Of a stretch of DNA of 64,000 nt, positions 53,011-64,000 are shown in pieces. The stretch's first letter is position 1, and each line of letters starts with the position of its first letter. The notes beneath the pieces were generated by a model. The model ran no database searches. It had not been told where the DNA came from and saw nothing but the letters and a program-made list of their open reading frames with translations. Source of the stretch: Mycobacterium gordonae (GTDB lineage Bacteria > Actinomycetota > Actinomycetes > Mycobacteriales > Mycobacteriaceae); contig NZ_LKTM01000223.1 of assembly GCF_001417955.2 (NCBI RefSeq), forward strand, positions 186,001 through 250,000. The letters are read 5' to 3'. A program made the translations under genes and the position numbers.

Positions 53011-54528
53011 ATGACGGTGACGCAGACGACCGAGATCCGGAACCCCTACCTCGAGGACTTCCTGGCACCGGTCAAATCCGAAGTCACCGCCACCGATCTG
53101 CGGGTCACCGGGCAGATCCCCGAGCACCTGGACGGCCGCTACCTGCGCAACGGGCCCAACCCCGCGGCGGAGGTGAACCCGGCCACCTATCACTGGTTCA
53201 GTGGCGACGGCATGGTCCACGGGGTGTCGCTGCAGGACGGGCATGCGCGCTGGTACCGCAACCGCTGGGTGCGCAGCGCATCGGTCGCGGCCAAGCTCGG
53301 CGAGCCCGCCCCGTCGCGGCTGGACCCGCGCGCTGGGCTGCTGGCCCTGGGCGCCAACACCAGCGTGCTGGCCCACGCCGGCCGCACCCTGGCGCTGGTG
53401 GAGGGCGGCGTGGCCAACTACGAGCTCACCGAGGAGCTCGACACCGTCGGGACGTGCGATTTCGACGGGACGCTGTACGGCGGCTACACCGCCCACCCGC
53501 ACCGCGACCCGGACACCGGCGAACTGCACGCCGTCTCCTACTCCTTCGCCCGCGGGCGAACAGTTCAGTACTCGGTGATCGACGCCCAGGGCCGGGCCCG
53601 CCGCACCGTCGACATCCGGGTCGGTGGATCGCCGATGATGCATGACTTCTCCCTCACCGACAAATACGTGGTCATCTACGACCTGCCGGTCACGTTCGAC
53701 CCGGGTCAGGTGCTGCCGGTCAAGATTCCGCGCTGGCTGGGTCTGCCGGCCCAACTGGTGATGCAGTCGCTGGTGGGGCGGGTGCGGGTGCCGAGTCCGA
53801 TCGCGGCCCGGCTGAACAGCAACCCGAAGCCCACCGACCGCATGCCGTATGCGTGGAACCCGTCGTATCCCGCGCGCATCGGCGTGATGCCCCGGGAAGG
53901 CTCCGACCGCGACGTGCGGTGGTTCGACATCGAACCCTGCTACGTCTACCACCCGCTCAACGCCTACTCCGAAATCCGGAACGGCACCGAATTCCTGGTC
54001 CTCGACGTGGTGAGTTACGCGCGCATGTTCGATCGCGACCGCCGCGGTCCCGGGGACACCCAGCCCATGCTGGAGCGCTGGACCATCAACCTGGCCACCG
54101 GCTCGGTGTCCACCGACCGTCGTGACGACCGGCCCCAGGAGTTCCCCCGCATCAACGAGACGCTGACGGGCGCCCGGCACCGGTTCGGCTACGCCGTCGG
54201 TGTCGACGACGGCTATCTCGCCCAGGAGCAGGGCACGCCGATGGTGACCGCCCTCTACAAGCACGACTACGCCACCGGATCCAGTGAGGTGGCCCGGCTG
54301 GACCCCGAACTTGTGATCGGCGAGATGTCATTCGTGCCCAACCCCGCAAGCAACGGGAAAGACCCCGCAGAAGACCAAGGCGTCCTGATGGGGTACGGCT
54401 ATCACCGCGGCCGCGACGAGGGCCAACTGCTGCTGGTGGATGCCCAGACCTTGGAGTCGGTGGCCACCGTCCACCTGCCCCAGCGGGTACCGATGGGGTT
54501 CCACGGCAATTGGGCTCCGGCCGGCTGA
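53011..54528 (+). CDS. Carotenoid oxygenase (apocarotenoid-cleaving dioxygenase)
   Basis: A 505-residue seven-bladed-propeller dioxygenase. The iron-binding histidines are apparent in the conserved segments (TYHWFSGDGMVHGV, GYTAHPHRDPDTGE, MMHDFSLTDKYVV, HPLNAYSE and FHGNWAP at the end). The family cleaves carotenoids or stilbenoid-like compounds. M. tuberculosis Rv0654 (CCO) at this position cleaves both carotenoids and apocarotenoids. AGGAG lies 7 nt before ATG 53011. It is cytosolic, without a signal peptide. Confidence 0.93.
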   Translation: MTVTQTTEIRNPYLEDFLAPVKSEVTATDLRVTGQIPEHLDGRYLRNGPNPAAEVNPATYHWFSGDGMVHGVSLQDGHARWYRNRWVRSASVAAKLGEPAPSRLDPRAGLLALGANTSVLAHAGRTLALVEGGVANYELTEELDTVGTCDFDGTLYGGYTAHPHRDPDTGELHAVSYSFARGRTVQYSVIDAQGRARRTVDIRVGGSPMMHDFSLTDKYVVIYDLPVTFDPGQVLPVKIPRWLGLPAQLVMQSLVGRVRVPSPIAARLNSNPKPTDRMPYAWNPSYPARIGVMPREGSDRDVRWFDIEPCYVYHPLNAYSEIRNGTEFLVLDVVSYARMFDRDRRGPGDTQPMLERWTINLATGSVSTDRRDDRPQEFPRINETLTGARHRFGYAVGVDDGYLAQEQGTPMVTALYKHDYATGSSEVARLDPELVIGEMSFVPNPASNGKDPAEDQGVLMGYGYHRGRDEGQLLLVDAQTLESVATVHLPQRVPMGFHGNWAPAG

Positions 54529-54658
54529 CGCAGCTGGTCAGGGCGCCCGGCAGATTGTTATCTTTGCAACCCTGATATCCCGCACCAGGCGTGCGCTACA
54601 GTGACTCAAGCCACACGGGGCCTGGTGGCGAATTTGCGCGTTGACGGAAGGATTTCCC

Positions 54659-55663
54659 ATGGGCGTCAGCATCGAGGTCAACGGACTCACGAAGTCCTTC
54701 GGATCCTCGAGGATCTGGGAAGACGTCACGCTCGAGATTCCTTCCGGGGAGGTCAGCGTTCTCCTGGGCCCGTCGGGTACCGGCAAGTCCGTGTTCCTGA
54801 AGTCCCTGATCGGTCTGCTGCGGCCGGAGCGGGGCTCGATCATCATCGACGGCACCGACATCATCGAGTGCTCGGCCAAAGAGCTGTACGAGATCCGCAC
54901 CCTGTTCGGCGTGCTATTCCAGGACGGCGCGCTGTTCGGTTCGATGAACCTGTACGACAACACCGCGTTCCCCCTGCGCGAGCACACGAAGAAGAAGGAA
55001 AAAGAGATCCGCGACATCGTCATGGAGAAGCTGACGATGGTCGGTCTCGGTGGCGACGAGAAGAAGTTCCCCGGTGAGATCTCCGGTGGTATGCGCAAGC
55101 GTGCCGGCCTGGCCCGCGCCCTGGTGCTGGACCCGCAGATCATCCTCTGCGACGAGCCGGACTCCGGTCTGGACCCGGTCCGTACCGCATACCTCAGCCA
55201 GCTGATCATGGACATCAACGCCCAGATCGACGCGACGATCCTCATCGTGACGCACAACATCAACATCGCCCGTACCGTGCCGGACAACATGGGCATGCTC
55301 TTCCGCAAGCACCTGGTCATGTTCGGCCCCCGCGAAGTGTTGCTGACCAGCGACGAACCGGTGGTGCGGCAGTTCCTCAACGGCCGCCGCATCGGCCCGA
55401 TCGGCATGTCCGAGGAGAAGGACGAGGCCACCATGGCCGAGGAGCAGGCCGCCCTGGACGCCGGTCAGCACGCCGGCGGTGTGGAGGAGATCGAGGGCGT
55501 GCCACCGCAGATCGTGGCCTCGCCCGGCATGCCCGAGCGCAAAGCCGTCGCCCGTCGCCAGGCCCGCGTGCGCGCGATGCTGCACACGCTGCCCAAGGAC
55601 GCGCAGGCGGCCATCCTCGACGACCTCGAGGGCACCCACAAGTACCAGTCGCACGAGTACTGA
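54659..55663 (+). CDS. mkl: Mce transporter ATPase MceG (Mkl)
   Basis: A 334-residue ABC ATPase closely resembling M. tuberculosis MceG (Rv0655). Walker A is GPSGTGKS, the signature ISGGMRKRAGLARALVLDPQ, and Walker B IILCDEPDSGLDP. The C-terminal extension (KYQSHEY end) is specific to the MceG group. It powers Mce1 (fatty acid) and Mce4 (cholesterol) import. ATG at 54659 with GGAAGGA (54647-54653) upstream is preferred over TTG at 54641; M. tuberculosis annotations use an even longer N-terminus. It stands as a single gene before the rpoB leader. Confidence 0.95.
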   Translation: MGVSIEVNGLTKSFGSSRIWEDVTLEIPSGEVSVLLGPSGTGKSVFLKSLIGLLRPERGSIIIDGTDIIECSAKELYEIRTLFGVLFQDGALFGSMNLYDNTAFPLREHTKKKEKEIRDIVMEKLTMVGLGGDEKKFPGEISGGMRKRAGLARALVLDPQIILCDEPDSGLDPVRTAYLSQLIMDINAQIDATILIVTHNINIARTVPDNMGMLFRKHLVMFGPREVLLTSDEPVVRQFLNGRRIGPIGMSEEKDEATMAEEQAALDAGQHAGGVEEIEGVPPQIVASPGMPERKAVARRQARVRAMLHTLPKDAQAAILDDLEGTHKYQSHEY

Positions 55664-59720
<4,057 letters not shown>

Positions 59721-59749
59721 TCTTCTTGAATCAGCTTTTCAGTCACTAA

Positions 59750-63724
<3,975 letters not shown>

Positions 63725-63730
63725 GTCAGC

Positions 63731-63790
63731 GCGAGCAGACGCAAAAGCCCCCGCACGCCCGGCGTGTCGGGGGCTTTTGCGTCTGCTCGC
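63731..63790. terminator. Palindromic terminator after rpoC
   Basis: Left arm GCGAGCAGACGCAAAAGC... (63731 on) pairs with ...GCTTTTGCGTCTGCTCGC (to 63790), giving a stem of about 29 bp with one bulged T and a CCGG-region loop. It sits between the convergent rpoC and ceramidase genes and should work in both directions. It belongs to the same repeated terminator family as the rplA and rplL elements. Confidence 0.85.
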
Positions 63791-63795
63791 CAGAA

Positions 63796-64000
63796 CTAGC
63801 GCACCGCGAACTCGTGCGTCGTCGCCTGGAACGGCTCCAGCCTGCCGTAGCTGTCGCGGGCCATCCCGTGATGGACGAGGCGGTAGTGCCCGGGCGCCGC
63901 ATCGACCGGGATGTCCCACCGGATCCGCACGTGCGAGCCGCTGCGCCCGTCGCGCTGCCAGCGGAACGTCGTCGACCAGTCGCCGTCGTCGGCCACCCGC
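63796..64000 (-). CDS. Neutral ceramidase, C-terminal end only
   Basis: The last roughly 68 residues of a protein entering from the right edge, ending TTHEFAVR. The sequence has WDIPVDAAPGHYRLVHHG and DSYGRLEPFQATTHEF, typical of the C-terminal immunoglobulin-like domain of neutral/alkaline non-lysosomal ceramidases. The positional counterpart is M. tuberculosis Rv0669c, a secreted ceramidase-type hydrolase. The active-site part is outside the window, so activity cannot be judged. Confidence 0.75.
   Translation of the reverse strand, partial: RVADDGDWSTTFRWQRDGRSGSHVRIRWDIPVDAAPGHYRLVHHGMARDSYGRLEPFQATTHEFAVR

Noticed and set aside
52226..53068. Extended TetR start at 53068
   Set aside because: The extra residues fall in the divergent oxygenase gene and include the operator palindrome; the shorter ATG fits the family.

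Overview
The window is chromosomal DNA from a mycolic-acid bacterium, almost certainly a Mycobacterium sensu lato (Mycolicibacterium-type) species. The evidence is the high GC content, frequent GTG/TTG starts, the hadABC dehydratase genes, four adjacent mycolic acid methyltransferase genes (mmaA4-A1 order), an mkl/mceG ATPase next to rpoBC, and RecBCD, RpoB and RpoC proteins of mycobacterial type. Gene order follows M. tuberculosis Rv0583c-Rv0585c, then Rv0625c-Rv0669c, with blocks missing (everything between Rv0585c and Rv0625c, and the vapBC6-to-Rv0666 block before rpoB) and several insertions. No species name is claimed.

Layout. 1-3.9 kb (minus): FUSC-type membrane protein (runs off the left edge), a TAP-type lipoprotein hydrolase and a deazaflavin-dependent nitroreductase-like protein. 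4-9.9 kb: LpqN-like lipoprotein, exported GH92 mannosidase, and a membrane protein joining a degenerate kinase-like domain to a flippase-like domain. 10-14.3 kb is an accessory stretch: a mycobacterial SAM methyltransferase, an amidohydrolase, 665 bp without a convincing gene, and a protein with two methyltransferase domains. 14.4-23.5 kb: recC-recB-recD-TVP38 membrane protein, every junction overlapping. 23.5-26.9 kb (plus): nitroreductase, PlsC-type acyltransferase, SRPBCC protein, cyanase and patatin lipase. 27-29.8 kb: echA3, a membrane-anchored hypothetical protein, a metallo-beta-lactamase-fold hydrolase and an orphan VapB-like antitoxin.

29.8-34.6 kb is a core block: tRNA-Thr, tRNA-Met, rpmG, hadABC (the FAS-II dehydratase that makes meromycolates), tRNA-Trp, secE, nusG, rplK and rplA, closed by a long palindromic terminator. 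34.6-36.6 kb is an inserted ECF sigma/YCII pair. 36.6-42.9 kb (minus): mmaA4, mmaA3-like, mmaA2-like, mmaA1, lipG and a UbiB-like kinase. HadABC and the MmaA enzymes work on the same product: the first builds the meromycolate chain and the second modify it. 43-45.1 kb: two DinB-fold proteins divergent from a WYL regulator. 45.1-50.9 kb: a coupled operon of GH38 alpha-mannosidase, a SurA-like helical protein and a ROK sugar kinase.

50.9-52.3 kb: rplJ-rplL with an L10-leader RNA. 52.2-54.5 kb: a TetR regulator divergent from a carotenoid oxygenase, with a perfect 13-bp palindrome between them. 54.7-63.7 kb: mceG (mkl), rpoB and rpoC. At the right edge is the 3' end of a neutral ceramidase gene. 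Palindromic terminators sharing a GAGCAGACxCAAAA arm close the rplA, rplL and rpoC transcription units.

The least explained items are the pseudokinase-flippase fusion (7.5-9.9 kb), the tandem methyltransferase protein with its gene-poor upstream flank (12.3-14.3 kb), the SurA-like protein in the mannosidase operon, and the recurring terminator palindrome. No prophage, transposase, CRISPR array or clear secondary-metabolite cluster was seen.
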